From positions 1 through 41,917 of the forward strand of contig NZ_JADEWY010000049.1 of NCBI RefSeq assembly GCF_015207375.1: a stretch of 41,917 nt of DNA. Reading direction: 5' to 3'. Below the pieces are notes generated by a model. The model saw only the letters and a program-made list of their open reading frames with translations, did not search any database and was not told where the DNA came from. Origin of the DNA: Coleofasciculus sp. LEGE 07092. GTDB lineage: Bacteria > Cyanobacteriota > Cyanobacteriia > Cyanobacteriales > Coleofasciculaceae. This document shows positions 26,235-34,923 of this stretch, piece by piece. Within the stretch, counting starts at the first letter, position 1; each line of letters begins with the position of its first letter. The position numbers and the translations under genes were made by a program.

Positions 26235-26240
26235 GAGGAG
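26235..26240 (+). promoter_or_regulatory. Strong ribosome-binding site that sets a TTG start
   Basis: GAGGAG lies six bases upstream of the TTG at 26247. It supports TTG as the start, because translation from there gives a complete signal peptide. Confidence 0.7.
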
Positions 26241-26246
26241 TAACCC

Positions 26247-27266
26247 TTGAAAAGTAATTGTTTTAAATCTATCTCTTATCTGTTAGGTATAGGGGCTTTG
26301 TCCCTTGCTAGCAGCACCCTGTCAGCCCGTGCTGAAGTACCCAGCAATCAAGCCCCTATCGATCGCTTACCATCAGAAGCGACACCCTTTCCAGCCGTTG
26401 AGCTGGCGGCAAGGTCCAGTTCAGCCGTTGACTTACATCCTGCTCAAGCACCAATTTCAGCCACTCAGCCTGCTATACCTCCCACGTCCTTTGCTGAGGG
26501 ACTGGCAAGTAAGCCCGCTCTTACCCATACTTCCGAATCTAGGGTAAGACAGAATGCGATCGCACCAATCCCTTCAGTACTGTCCCCCCATTCTCAAGCA
26601 GAAGTCCAAACCGCTGAACGTCAGGAAATAAGTTCTGCTCAGGTAGATAGCGAGATCGCACCCCCATCGATTCCCGGAACCACGGCAACATCAGCGGCTC
26701 TGCTTGCCACCGAGTCAGCAGCGTCTCCTGCATCAACAACCCCCAAGAGTGCATCAGCCCCACCCCCTGAGCGAAACACCACCTTAGCTCAAACTGATCT
26801 GGATGTCGATTTCGGTCGAGGCACTCGTGGAGTTCCCAGCTATATCGGAGTGGGCGGCAATATTGGTTTGAGCGATGAGGATGATGAGGATGAGGGTGAA
26901 ACAGCTTTAGGTGAACCCGGTTTTGTAATAAACAGTAAAATTGGTCTCACGCCCACCCTATCTGTGCGACCAAGCGTGATCTTCGGAGATGATGTAGTTT
27001 TTATGATACCCCTGACTTACGACTTCGCCATTCCGACGGAAGATCCCTTTGAACCCGTTCGCGTCGCCCCATTCGCAGGAGGTGGATTAATTCTTTCTAC
27101 CGATGATAATAATAACATCGGTTTCCTGGTGACAGGTGGTGTTGATGTTCCCATATCCAGCTCCTTTGTGGCAAATGCTTCCCTTAATGTCGGCTTTATT
27201 GAAGATACGACAGATTTTGGATTGATATTAGGAGTAGGTTACACCTTCCCTAACTTCTCGCGTTAG
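26247..27266 (+). CDS. Secreted protein with Ala/Ser/Pro-rich linker and barrel-like C-terminus
   Basis: This 339-residue protein starts at TTG with a good ribosome-binding site. Residues 1-29 form a signal peptide (YLLGIGALSLASSTLSARA). Residues about 30-180 are a low-complexity Ala/Ser/Pro/Thr-rich region. Residues about 185-339 alternate short hydrophobic strands and turns (YIGVGGNIGL, FVINSKIGLTPTLSVRPSVIFGDDVVF), end with an aromatic strand VGYTFPNF, and contain an acidic DEDDEDEGE loop. This suggests a small outer-membrane beta barrel tethered by a disordered linker through the periplasm. I do not recognise a named family. Confidence 0.75.
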   Translation: MKSNCFKSISYLLGIGALSLASSTLSARAEVPSNQAPIDRLPSEATPFPAVELAARSSSAVDLHPAQAPISATQPAIPPTSFAEGLASKPALTHTSESRVRQNAIAPIPSVLSPHSQAEVQTAERQEISSAQVDSEIAPPSIPGTTATSAALLATESAASPASTTPKSASAPPPERNTTLAQTDLDVDFGRGTRGVPSYIGVGGNIGLSDEDDEDEGETALGEPGFVINSKIGLTPTLSVRPSVIFGDDVVFMIPLTYDFAIPTEDPFEPVRVAPFAGGGLILSTDDNNNIGFLVTGGVDVPISSSFVANASLNVGFIEDTTDFGLILGVGYTFPNFSR

Positions 27267-27310
27267 AGAGCAGGGGGTTTGGGGTGATGGGGGGAATTCT
27301 CCTTGTCTCC

Positions 27311-28102
27311 CTACTCCCGATCGCACAAACGATTCACCAATACCATATCCAGATAACTAGCATCTCCAGCATCACCCGCCAAGAGAGTAAAGGGTTCTTC
27401 AGGTTCTCCTAAGTGATTTAACACCAGTATTGCACCCGAAAAATCATCATTTCGCGTGTAATCATTAACCGTAACCACAGTTTTGATACCCGCTTTTAGA
27501 GCAGCTTGCAAACCTTGATAGGAGTCCTCAATCGCCACACACTCTTGGGGTTCTAAACCCATCGTTTGCAGCACGTACTTATAAATATCGGGGGCTGGCT
27601 TTTTGGCAGGTACGATATCACCAGCGGCAATTACCTCGAACCACGAAGGGCTATCGGCACCGAGGGTTTGTTTCAGGAGAGTAGTAACATTTGTAAGTGC
27701 GGTTGTTGTGGCGATCGCTAAACGCATCCCTTGGCTGTGAGCTTCTTCGAGCAATCGCTTGACTCCCGGACGCAGGGGAATAGATCTTTTTCCTACTAAT
27801 TGTTGATAATTCTGGGTTTTAGCTTTGTGCAGTTTAGCAATCAACTCGTCAAGGTTGGTGGCTGGTTGGAAATCGGGACGATGCTGTTGCAAGTAAAAGC
27901 GGATGCGCTCTTTGCCGCCAGCCACAGTCAGTAACTCACCATAAAGCAGAACTGACCAATCCCAATCAAACCCCGCATCGGCAAAAGCACGATTAAATGC
28001 CACACGATGACCATATTGCTCAGTATCCGCCAATGTGCCATCAACGTCAAAAATTAATGCCCGCAGTTTGGTCATGGCAGAGGAATTGTTGACAAAATTC
28101 AC
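27311..28102 (-). CDS. HAD-superfamily phosphatase, CbbY/beta-phosphoglucomutase-like
   Basis: The nucleophile motif FDVDGTLADTEQYG, the cap-domain GKERIRFYL, the Thr motif LAIATTTALTN, the Lys region PAKKPAPDIYKYVL and the last acidic motif AIEDSYQGLQAA are all present. It groups with CbbY-type sugar-phosphate phosphatases and beta-phosphoglucomutase-like proteins. The frame opens with GTG at 28102, but the ATG at 28075 (MTKLRALIF) matches the usual family N-terminus better and gives 254 residues. The natural substrate is unknown. Confidence 0.87.
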   Translation of the reverse strand: MNFVNNSSAMTKLRALIFDVDGTLADTEQYGHRVAFNRAFADAGFDWDWSVLLYGELLTVAGGKERIRFYLQQHRPDFQPATNLDELIAKLHKAKTQNYQQLVGKRSIPLRPGVKRLLEEAHSQGMRLAIATTTALTNVTTLLKQTLGADSPSWFEVIAAGDIVPAKKPAPDIYKYVLQTMGLEPQECVAIEDSYQGLQAALKAGIKTVVTVNDYTRNDDFSGAILVLNHLGEPEEPFTLLAGDAGDASYLDMVLVNRLCDRE

Positions 28103-28418
28103 GTAAATGGTATGAACACACTCAATCGTGTCCCTACCAACAAAAGATTACTCCCTTACCCACCCTAACCCTCTTCTGTCACTCGGGGAAACTAAAAATC
28201 GCAGCCAACGGATGAAAGTCAAACTTCATGGACAAAAGAGCGATCGCTTGCCTTTCACGGTGACAAATTGGACAGATTGCAAAGCTTCCAGCCCAGTCAT
28301 CGTATTTCCCGTCTACTAGTTCAATAATGGGAAAGCCTCATAACGGAATCCTAAATTTATTTGGGAATTTAAAACGACTATCCTGGAACTCCAGAATAAT
28401 CGCCAGTTATCAGATAGC
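28103..28418. other. 316-base gap without a supported gene
   Basis: A 63-codon plus-strand ORF is open here but has no family resemblance and no good ribosome-binding site. One HIP1-like octamer occurs. It must include the promoter region for the HAD phosphatase. Nothing else recognised. Confidence 0.4.
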
Positions 28419-29636
28419 TTAAGGCTCTACCCAACGTCCATCTGCCTTAATCAAATTAATCAACTCCTCAACACCCTTATCCTCTGGCACCTTCTTAATC
28501 TCCTCCCTGCCGCGATACAGGGAAATATAACCCGGTTGCTTACCCACATACCCATAATCAGCATCTGCCATTTCACCGGGCCCATTGACAATACAACCCA
28601 TTACTGCTATATCTAATCCAGTCAAGTGCTTAGTCGCTTCCCGAACTTCATGCAGCACCTCTTCTAAATTAAACAACGTGCGACCGCAAGAAGGACAGGC
28701 GACATATTCCACCATCGTCTTCCGCAGTCCCAAGGCTTGCAGAATGCTATAACAAACGGGAATTTCTTTTTCAGGTGCTTCAGTGAGGGAGACGCGGATG
28801 GTATCACCAATGCCTTCAGCTAACAGGGTGCCAATCCCAGCAGTAGATTTAATTCGCCCGTACTCCCCATCACCCGCTTCAGTAACGCCAAGATGTAAGG
28901 GGTAATCCATACCCAACTCATCCATCCGTTTTACCATCAGCCGATACGCCGCTAGCATCACCGGGACACGGGAGGCTTTTAAGGAGATAACGATGTTGCG
29001 GAAGTCTAGGGATTCGCAAATTTGGATGAATTCCAGTGCCGATTCCACCATCCCTTCGGGGGTATCGCCGTAGCTAAACAGCATTCGTTCAGCCAGAGAA
29101 CCGTGATTAACCCCAATCCGCATCGCCTTACCTTGGTCGCGTAGAGAGATAACTAGAGGTTCTAGGGTTTCTTTAATTTTTGCACCAATTTCGTCAAATT
29201 CAGCTTGGGTGTATTCGCTGCGACTAGGTTTTGGCTTCTCAAAGACGTACAACCCTGGATTTATCCGCACCTTATCAACGTGCTTGGCAACTTCCAGGGC
29301 AATTTTCATGCCGTTGTGGTGAACATCGGCAACTAGGGGTACAGCTTGGTACCTCTGGATGAGTTTTTGCTTGATTTCTGCAAGGGCTTTGGCGTGCGCC
29401 ATACTTGGCACGGTGACACGGACAATTTCGCAGCCAATCTCATGCAGGCGGCGAATTGCAGCCACAGAACCCTCGATATCTAAGGTATCTTCGTTAATCA
29501 TCGACTGCACTACCACCGGATAACCACCGCCGATGGTGATGTTACCGACTTGCACTGGGCGAGTCTTACGGCGATGGATGGTGGTATCGAATTCTGGGGG
29601 TTTGGGAGCAGTTTGAGGGGTTGGAAGGGTTTGCAT
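28419..29636 (-). CDS. ispG: 4-hydroxy-3-methylbut-2-enyl-diphosphate synthase (GcpE)
   Basis: IspG makes HMBPP from MEcPP in the MEP pathway, the only isoprenoid route in cyanobacteria, feeding carotenoids, phytol and quinones. The 405-residue length is usual for the cyanobacterial enzyme, which is ferredoxin-dependent. The TIM-barrel part contains [22 protein letters not shown]. The [4Fe-4S] cysteines are about C314 and C317 (ACPSCGRTL) and C348 (GCIVNGPGE). It is on the same strand as leuS, 201 bases downstream, with a heptamer repeat between them. Confidence 0.97.
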   Translation of the reverse strand: MQTLPTPQTAPKPPEFDTTIHRRKTRPVQVGNITIGGGYPVVVQSMINEDTLDIEGSVAAIRRLHEIGCEIVRVTVPSMAHAKALAEIKQKLIQRYQAVPLVADVHHNGMKIALEVAKHVDKVRINPGLYVFEKPKPSRSEYTQAEFDEIGAKIKETLEPLVISLRDQGKAMRIGVNHGSLAERMLFSYGDTPEGMVESALEFIQICESLDFRNIVISLKASRVPVMLAAYRLMVKRMDELGMDYPLHLGVTEAGDGEYGRIKSTAGIGTLLAEGIGDTIRVSLTEAPEKEIPVCYSILQALGLRKTMVEYVACPSCGRTLFNLEEVLHEVREATKHLTGLDIAVMGCIVNGPGEMADADYGYVGKQPGYISLYRGREEIKKVPEDKGVEELINLIKADGRWVEP

Positions 29637-29732
29637 AGACTACTGGATAATTTAAAGTGGCAAGATGTATCAGGTATTTCTCTTTTTCAGAGTGCCACAG
29701 TTGGGGAGTTTTTGGGTTAAGGGGGAGAAAAA

Positions 29733-29760
29733 GGGGAGTAGGGAGTGGGGAGTGGGGAGT
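29733..29760. repeat. Heptamer tandem repeat (GGGGAGT x4), STRR-type
   Basis: GGGGAGT, AGGGAGT, GGGGAGT, GGGGAGT run head to tail between leuS and ispG. The same heptamer ends hisG, tsaE and ruvC in this window. Confidence 0.85.
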
Positions 29761-29837
29761 AGCAATGTCCTTTGCCCAAGATTTAGACACCACTAAAAAC
29801 AAATACGCTTCTTCACTTTGAAAGACGAAAGTTACTT

Positions 29838-32402
29838 TCAAACCACCACAAAATTCACCAACTTACCAGGCACTACAATTACCTTTTTAACTTCCTTACC
29901 CTCGATATAACGCTGGGCGGCTTCCGATTTACGGGCATATTGTTCCAATGCTTGCTTATCGGCTTGCGCTGGCACTTGAATCGTACCCCGCAGTTTACCA
30001 TTAACTTGAATCACTAAGGGAATCTCATCCACCACTAAGGCACCCGCGTCAGCTTTGCGCCAGCCTTGCCCGTGTACTGAATCAGTATGACCAATTCCGT
30101 GCCAGAGTTCCTCAGCAATATGTGGTGCAAAGGGTGCCAACAGCACAATTAAGGTTTCAATTCCTTCCGCGTATACGGGTGAGTTCTTACAATCGGCATC
30201 CGTAAGGGCGTTACTGAGTTTCATCAACTCCGAGACAGCCGTATTGAACTGATACTCGTCCTCTAAATCCTCGGTAACTTCCTTAATTGCTGTATGAATT
30301 GCCCGTCGTAAGTCTTTTTCCGACTTACTCAACGTCTCTGGTGTTGCAATCGAGTATTCAGAATTAGCGGAAGCAAAATCCGTCACCAAACGCCAAACAC
30401 GGTTGAGGAAACGGAATTGCCCTTCCACGTCCGCATCATCCCACTCCAAGTCTTTTTCTGGCGGTGCCTTGAAAAGGATAAACATCCGCGCCGTATCTGC
30501 GCCGTATTTGTTAATCACTGCCTCAGGCGCAACACCGTTATACTTAGACTTGGACATCGTTTTGTAAGAGACTTCCAACGCTTCCCCCGTTTCTGGATCT
30601 TTGGGTTCAGCAGAATCTACTTCTACAGAAGGAATCCACTTCCCAGTTCTGGGATTCATGTAGGTTAAGCCCTGAACCATACCTTGAGTTAATAGGCGTT
30701 GGAAGGGTTCGTCAAAGTTGAGAAGCCCTTGGTCGCGCAATACCTTCGTAAAGAACCGCGAGTACAATAAGTGCAAAATTGCGTGTTCGATCCCGCCTAC
30801 ATATTGATCAACGGGCATCCAGTCATTGGTTTTGTTAGGGTCAAAGACTTGAGACTCATTTCTTGCGTCCGTAAATCGCAAGAAATACCACGACGAATCG
30901 ATAAACGTATCCATCGTATCCGTTTCCCGCTTCGCTGGAGTGCCGCAGGTCGGACAAGGCACGTCTGTCCATCCTTCAACTTGTGATAAGGACGAAATGC
31001 GACCGCCAGTAAATTCCACATCTTCCGGCAACTGCACGGGCAAGTCTGCTTCCGGCACTGGCACTATGCCGCACTTCGGGCAGTGAATCACCGGAATTGG
31101 CGCACCCCAATACCGCTGGCGCGAGATTAACCAATCCCGGAGGCGGTACTGGACTCGTGCTTTGCCCCATCCTTGTTTTTCAGCGTATTTAACAATCTCT
31201 TCCTGCGCTTGGGGGGATTCCATCCCATTAAACAGGTCAGAATTCACCACAATTCCCGCTTCAGTGTAAGCCTGCTTGGGTGCAGCTTTGACGTCTGCCG
31301 CATCAGCCCGCACAATGACCACTTGAATAGGCAAATTCTGTTCGGTTGCAAATTGGAAGTCTCTGGTATCATGTGCCGGAACACCCATCACCGCACCCGT
31401 GCCGTACTCATACAGCACGTAGTCAGCAATCCAAATGGGAATTTCTTCTTGGGTAAACGGATTAACTGCCTTACCGCCCGTAGGAATTCCTTGCTTTGGC
31501 TTATCCTCCGCTGTTCGTTCTAATTCGCTTTCTTCTGAGACTTTTTGAATGAAAGCATCAACGGCTGCTTTTTGTTCAGCGGTGGTAACTTTTGGCGTTA
31601 ACGGATGTTCCGGCGCTAGTACCACATAGGTAACGCCATACACCGTATCTGGACGAGTGGTAAACACACCTATTTTTTCATCCATCCCCACAATCGGGAA
31701 TTCCAAATAAGCACCCACAGATTTACCAATCCAGTTTGCCTGCATTAGCTTGACCCGTTCGGGCCAACCCGTCAACTTCTCTAAGTCGTTGAGCAATTCC
31801 TCTGCATAATCAGTAATCTTCAGGAACCACTGCCGCAATAATTTGCGCTCAACTTTAGCACCGGAACGCCAAGAACGCCCTTCACTATCGACTTGTTCGT
31901 TTGCTAGTACAGTTTGGTCGATGGGGTCCCAGTTAACGGCGGCTTCTTTTTGATACGCCAATCCCGCTTTAAGAAATTGCAAAAAAATCCACTGCGTCCA
32001 CTTGTAATACTCCGGCGAACAGGTCGCAAGTTCGCAATTCCAGTCGTAGGAAAGCCCCAATAGTTTTAACTCAGACTGCATCTGAGCAATATTTTGATAC
32101 GTCCACTTTGCCGGATGAATTCCGCGCTGAATTGCCGCATTTTCCGCAGGCAAACCAAAGGCATCCCAACCCATCGGATGAAGTACCCGATAACCCTGCA
32201 TTCGACGAATCCTGGCAATCACATCCGTAATCGTATAATTGCGAACATGACCCATGTGCAGGTTGCCTGAGGGATAGGGAAACATGGACAGGGCGTAAAA
32301 TTTCTGCTTGTCCTTTTCTGTAGGGGTTTGGTCTGAGCCTAATTGTGTCCAAGTTGTTTGCCACTTTTCCTCTATCTCGGCGGGGTTGTAAGCTGACTGC
32401 AC
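29838..32402 (-). CDS. leuS: Leucyl-tRNA synthetase
   Basis: This 854-residue class Ia synthetase charges tRNA-Leu. The HIGH box appears as GNLHMGH at residues 46-52 (HMGH variant usual for LeuRS) and the KMSKS loop as TMSKSK near residue 615. The editing domain with the threonine-rich [17 protein letters not shown] block is around 240-260. The zinc-ribbon cysteines (CPKCG and CPTCG) lie near 440 and 485. Length and domain order are normal for bacteria. Confidence 0.97.
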   Translation of the reverse strand: MQSAYNPAEIEEKWQTTWTQLGSDQTPTEKDKQKFYALSMFPYPSGNLHMGHVRNYTITDVIARIRRMQGYRVLHPMGWDAFGLPAENAAIQRGIHPAKWTYQNIAQMQSELKLLGLSYDWNCELATCSPEYYKWTQWIFLQFLKAGLAYQKEAAVNWDPIDQTVLANEQVDSEGRSWRSGAKVERKLLRQWFLKITDYAEELLNDLEKLTGWPERVKLMQANWIGKSVGAYLEFPIVGMDEKIGVFTTRPDTVYGVTYVVLAPEHPLTPKVTTAEQKAAVDAFIQKVSEESELERTAEDKPKQGIPTGGKAVNPFTQEEIPIWIADYVLYEYGTGAVMGVPAHDTRDFQFATEQNLPIQVVIVRADAADVKAAPKQAYTEAGIVVNSDLFNGMESPQAQEEIVKYAEKQGWGKARVQYRLRDWLISRQRYWGAPIPVIHCPKCGIVPVPEADLPVQLPEDVEFTGGRISSLSQVEGWTDVPCPTCGTPAKRETDTMDTFIDSSWYFLRFTDARNESQVFDPNKTNDWMPVDQYVGGIEHAILHLLYSRFFTKVLRDQGLLNFDEPFQRLLTQGMVQGLTYMNPRTGKWIPSVEVDSAEPKDPETGEALEVSYKTMSKSKYNGVAPEAVINKYGADTARMFILFKAPPEKDLEWDDADVEGQFRFLNRVWRLVTDFASANSEYSIATPETLSKSEKDLRRAIHTAIKEVTEDLEDEYQFNTAVSELMKLSNALTDADCKNSPVYAEGIETLIVLLAPFAPHIAEELWHGIGHTDSVHGQGWRKADAGALVVDEIPLVIQVNGKLRGTIQVPAQADKQALEQYARKSEAAQRYIEGKEVKKVIVVPGKLVNFVVV

Positions 32403-32692
32403 AAAAGAATCTCCTAGTGGATAGTTAAACGTGTTCGCTTCAACAATTTTGGCACATTAACCCGACAGTCAGCAGACAGACAAAAAACGACGCTAAACGT
32501 ATAATCATCCAAATCCTTTAGGTTCTACCTGCCATGGCTAAAGCTCAAATTAGCATTGTCAAAGCGCGGCTTACTTACAGGATTCACCCACTCAGGTGAG
32601 CTAACTAGAGGAAGCTAACAGGCGAAATCGCTCACAAGCGATCGCTGCTGGCGAAGATTGCCGCTATCGTAGTTATACCAAATGGGGGAAAC
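32403..32692. other. 290-base gap with no supported gene
   Basis: A 21-codon plus-strand ORF at about 32534 (MAKAQISIVKARLTY) has no family match that I recognise. A HIP1 octamer occurs at about 32639. The leuS promoter must lie here. Confidence 0.35.
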
Positions 32693-33685
32693 TCAGGAGT
32701 TCCAAAGTTTTTTAGATAATGCTTTGCCTAAAGCTCTCAGTCGAACATAGACATCATAGCCAACCTCAAACAAAAAGCTTTGATAACCTCGTTTCATAAT
32801 TCCCATTGCTATCAGTTGCTGACTCGTTTCCAGTTTTACCGATAGGTTTTCATGATATAAATTTAAGTTTTCATTTTTTTCAAGAAGCTGGGCGTATTTT
32901 TTATATTCAACAGCTCCCTGCCAATGCTGATTTCGATGGATTTCTTTCTTGACATAATTTACAAAAGATGATGGATATTTAAAGTGTAAAAGACATCCTG
33001 TTGTTGAAGAACATTTTATATTTTTAATCCTATGCTCGGAATAGAGTTGCATCCGGCTATGGTACTTAATTAGGGGAAACTTCGTTAGACAATAGAGTTT
33101 TTTGGGATTGTCCGTTTGACTTCCAAATACCCGTTGTCTTAACCCTCCCCAGTAATAATCGTGTATTAGTCCTTCTTTGTGATGGTAAAACTCTCTGTCA
33201 AAATAAGGACAAACTTCTAAAAAATTAGTTCCTGGCTCGTACTGCACCTCCTGAATTGGCTTATCGGAGTACATATCTAACATAACGATACTTAGTGCAT
33301 CTTTCTTTTGTACTTCGATTTGACGACAGAGGGCTTTTATCGGCTTTGTTTCACAGTCTGGATAATAAAAAATTTCGTCAGCATCAACCAGTAAACACCA
33401 ATAATTACTTCCGTAGTCTTTAAGTAGCCACTCTAGCCAAGCCAGCTTATTTTTGAACGAGTCTTGGGTATGCCAAACATAGGTATCAGTTTGTTCCAAC
33501 AGATAACTCAACGTCTCATCATCCGAATCATTGTCAACGATAAAAAAATGGCAAATCCCTTTTTCTCTATAGTACTTCAAAAAGAAAGGCAGACGTAAAG
33601 TCTCGTTTCGGATTACTGCAAAACACAGAATATCATCTGGTTTTAATAAGATTGACTTATTATCTATTCGTTGTAAATTAACCAT
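32693..33685 (-). CDS. GT2-type glycosyltransferase (DUF4422/GT92-like group)
   Basis: This 330-residue protein begins ILCFAVIRNETLRLPFFLKYYREKG and has HFFIVDNDSDDETLSYL, then the metal-binding DADEIFYYPD at 101-110, the layout of GT-A enzymes of the glycosyltransferase family 2/92 type. YHSRMQLY and the histidine-rich middle region are typical of the group. The gene is clearly more AT-rich than leuS upstream, suggesting acquisition. It lies 50 bases upstream of a second, damaged GT2 gene on the same strand. The sugar transferred is unknown. Confidence 0.8.
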   Translation of the reverse strand: MVNLQRIDNKSILLKPDDILCFAVIRNETLRLPFFLKYYREKGICHFFIVDNDSDDETLSYLLEQTDTYVWHTQDSFKNKLAWLEWLLKDYGSNYWCLLVDADEIFYYPDCETKPIKALCRQIEVQKKDALSIVMLDMYSDKPIQEVQYEPGTNFLEVCPYFDREFYHHKEGLIHDYYWGGLRQRVFGSQTDNPKKLYCLTKFPLIKYHSRMQLYSEHRIKNIKCSSTTGCLLHFKYPSSFVNYVKKEIHRNQHWQGAVEYKKYAQLLEKNENLNLYHENLSVKLETSQQLIAMGIMKRGYQSFLFEVGYDVYVRLRALGKALSKKLWNS

Positions 33686-33735
33686 TATTTTTATCGTTAT
33701 TTATCATTTATTAGCTATATTTTGCAGACTATTTT

Positions 33736-34224
33736 TTATATGTTTTTGTAAAAATGACTGATAAAAATTGCTAAAAGAAGCTCCATTTCTCCAGCCGCAA
33801 CTTTATCATTTTTTAGAACGCGGCGATACTTGAGCCAGTGAAAAACGAGTTTTCTGAGGTCATTTATCATATAAGCAGGTATTACCAAAGGTATTTGCCA
33901 AGCTTTATAATTTAACATTCGCACAGAGTATCGAGACAAACCATTGTTACGGAAAAAACGTTTCAAAGCGTACTTAATAGCACAGCGTCGAGCAAAAGCA
34001 AGTCCTTGCTGAGTTTCTCGGTAATATCGAATCGGATAAGCTTCTTTCCAAGTGTCTTGGTAGTCTGTAACAACGTTCGCTGTGTTATCGCAGCTATTAT
34101 TATCTAGGACGATTATTTCCCAGTTAATTTCCTCATGACCAATCTGCGATCGCAGACTATCTAAAACAGCAGGCAAAAGGTTTTCACCGTTATAAGTGCA
34201 GATGGCTACGGTAAACTCAACCAT
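33736..34224 (-). pseudogene. GT2 glycosyltransferase with internal in-frame deletion
   Basis: The 162-residue frame starts as a normal GT2 (VEFTVAICTYNGENLLPAVLDSL, NWEIIVLDNNSCDNTANVV, QQGLAFARR, residues 1-85). It then jumps to a family C-terminus (RMLNYKAWQIPLVIPAYMINDLRKLVFHWLKYRR). The central half of the catalytic domain, including the DXD metal-binding motif that follows LAFAR in intact homologues, is absent, and length is about half of the usual 300 or so. It cannot be catalytic as it stands. AT-rich, like its neighbour. Confidence 0.78.
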
Positions 34225-34923
34225 GGTAATTTCATGGGTTTAAATTTATTGATATTTTCTTTTTTAACAATTTGTATTCTAATTTAGAGAGAAATCAATT
34301 TCAACATAAACATTTCCTAGTTTACCTATATTCGTTCATGAAAATCAATAAATTTACAAAAAATTCATTTTTAATTCATCCAATTTTCACTTTAAAGCCA
34401 GCAGCTTTTATTTGTCACTGAGAAATTTTAACAAAGAGTAGCCGACATTTTCTATGAACTAATCAACCTCCTGAATCTATTTATTGGCAAGGTCTACAAG
34501 AACGAGTAAATTAGAAAAAACAAATCTGTTAGTTGGATTAGTTTTTAGGGAACTCTATAGCTGGAGTTTCTCTCAAGGAGTCACTCAAGCTGATCGGCTT
34601 TCTGCGATCCACGGAGCCTTGGAATAGGCAAAACGTACCTGCTGAAAAAATCCGGACAGAGGGAAGTTTACTCGGAATGTAATAGCGTATCCCTGTAAAC
34701 GTCTAGATGCACCCATTTCAGTTCATGGCACCTTTAATTTAACTTCGAGAATCGCAAGTATAAGTACAGCGTCAGGGTAATCTACTAGCGAAATCACCCC
34801 TTAGCCTTTCCACTAGGGAGGCACTTGCTTAACAGGGCTTGCCAGCAGCAAACCGCCAAAGGCATCGACCCCCACTAATTTTTAAGGGAAACCGCCAAAC
34901 CATCACTCTAGATTGAGATAGAA
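34225..34923. other. 699-base gap without a supported gene
   Basis: AT-rich up to about 34450, then closer to the genome average. A 27-codon ORF at 34338-34421 lacks a ribosome-binding site and any recognisable similarity. The region must carry the promoter of the 933-residue repeat protein. No repeat or RNA recognised. Confidence 0.4.

Noticed and set aside
28128..28319. 63-codon plus-strand ORF between the HAD phosphatase and ispG
   Set aside because: No ribosome-binding site, no recognisable domain and codon content unlike the neighbours.
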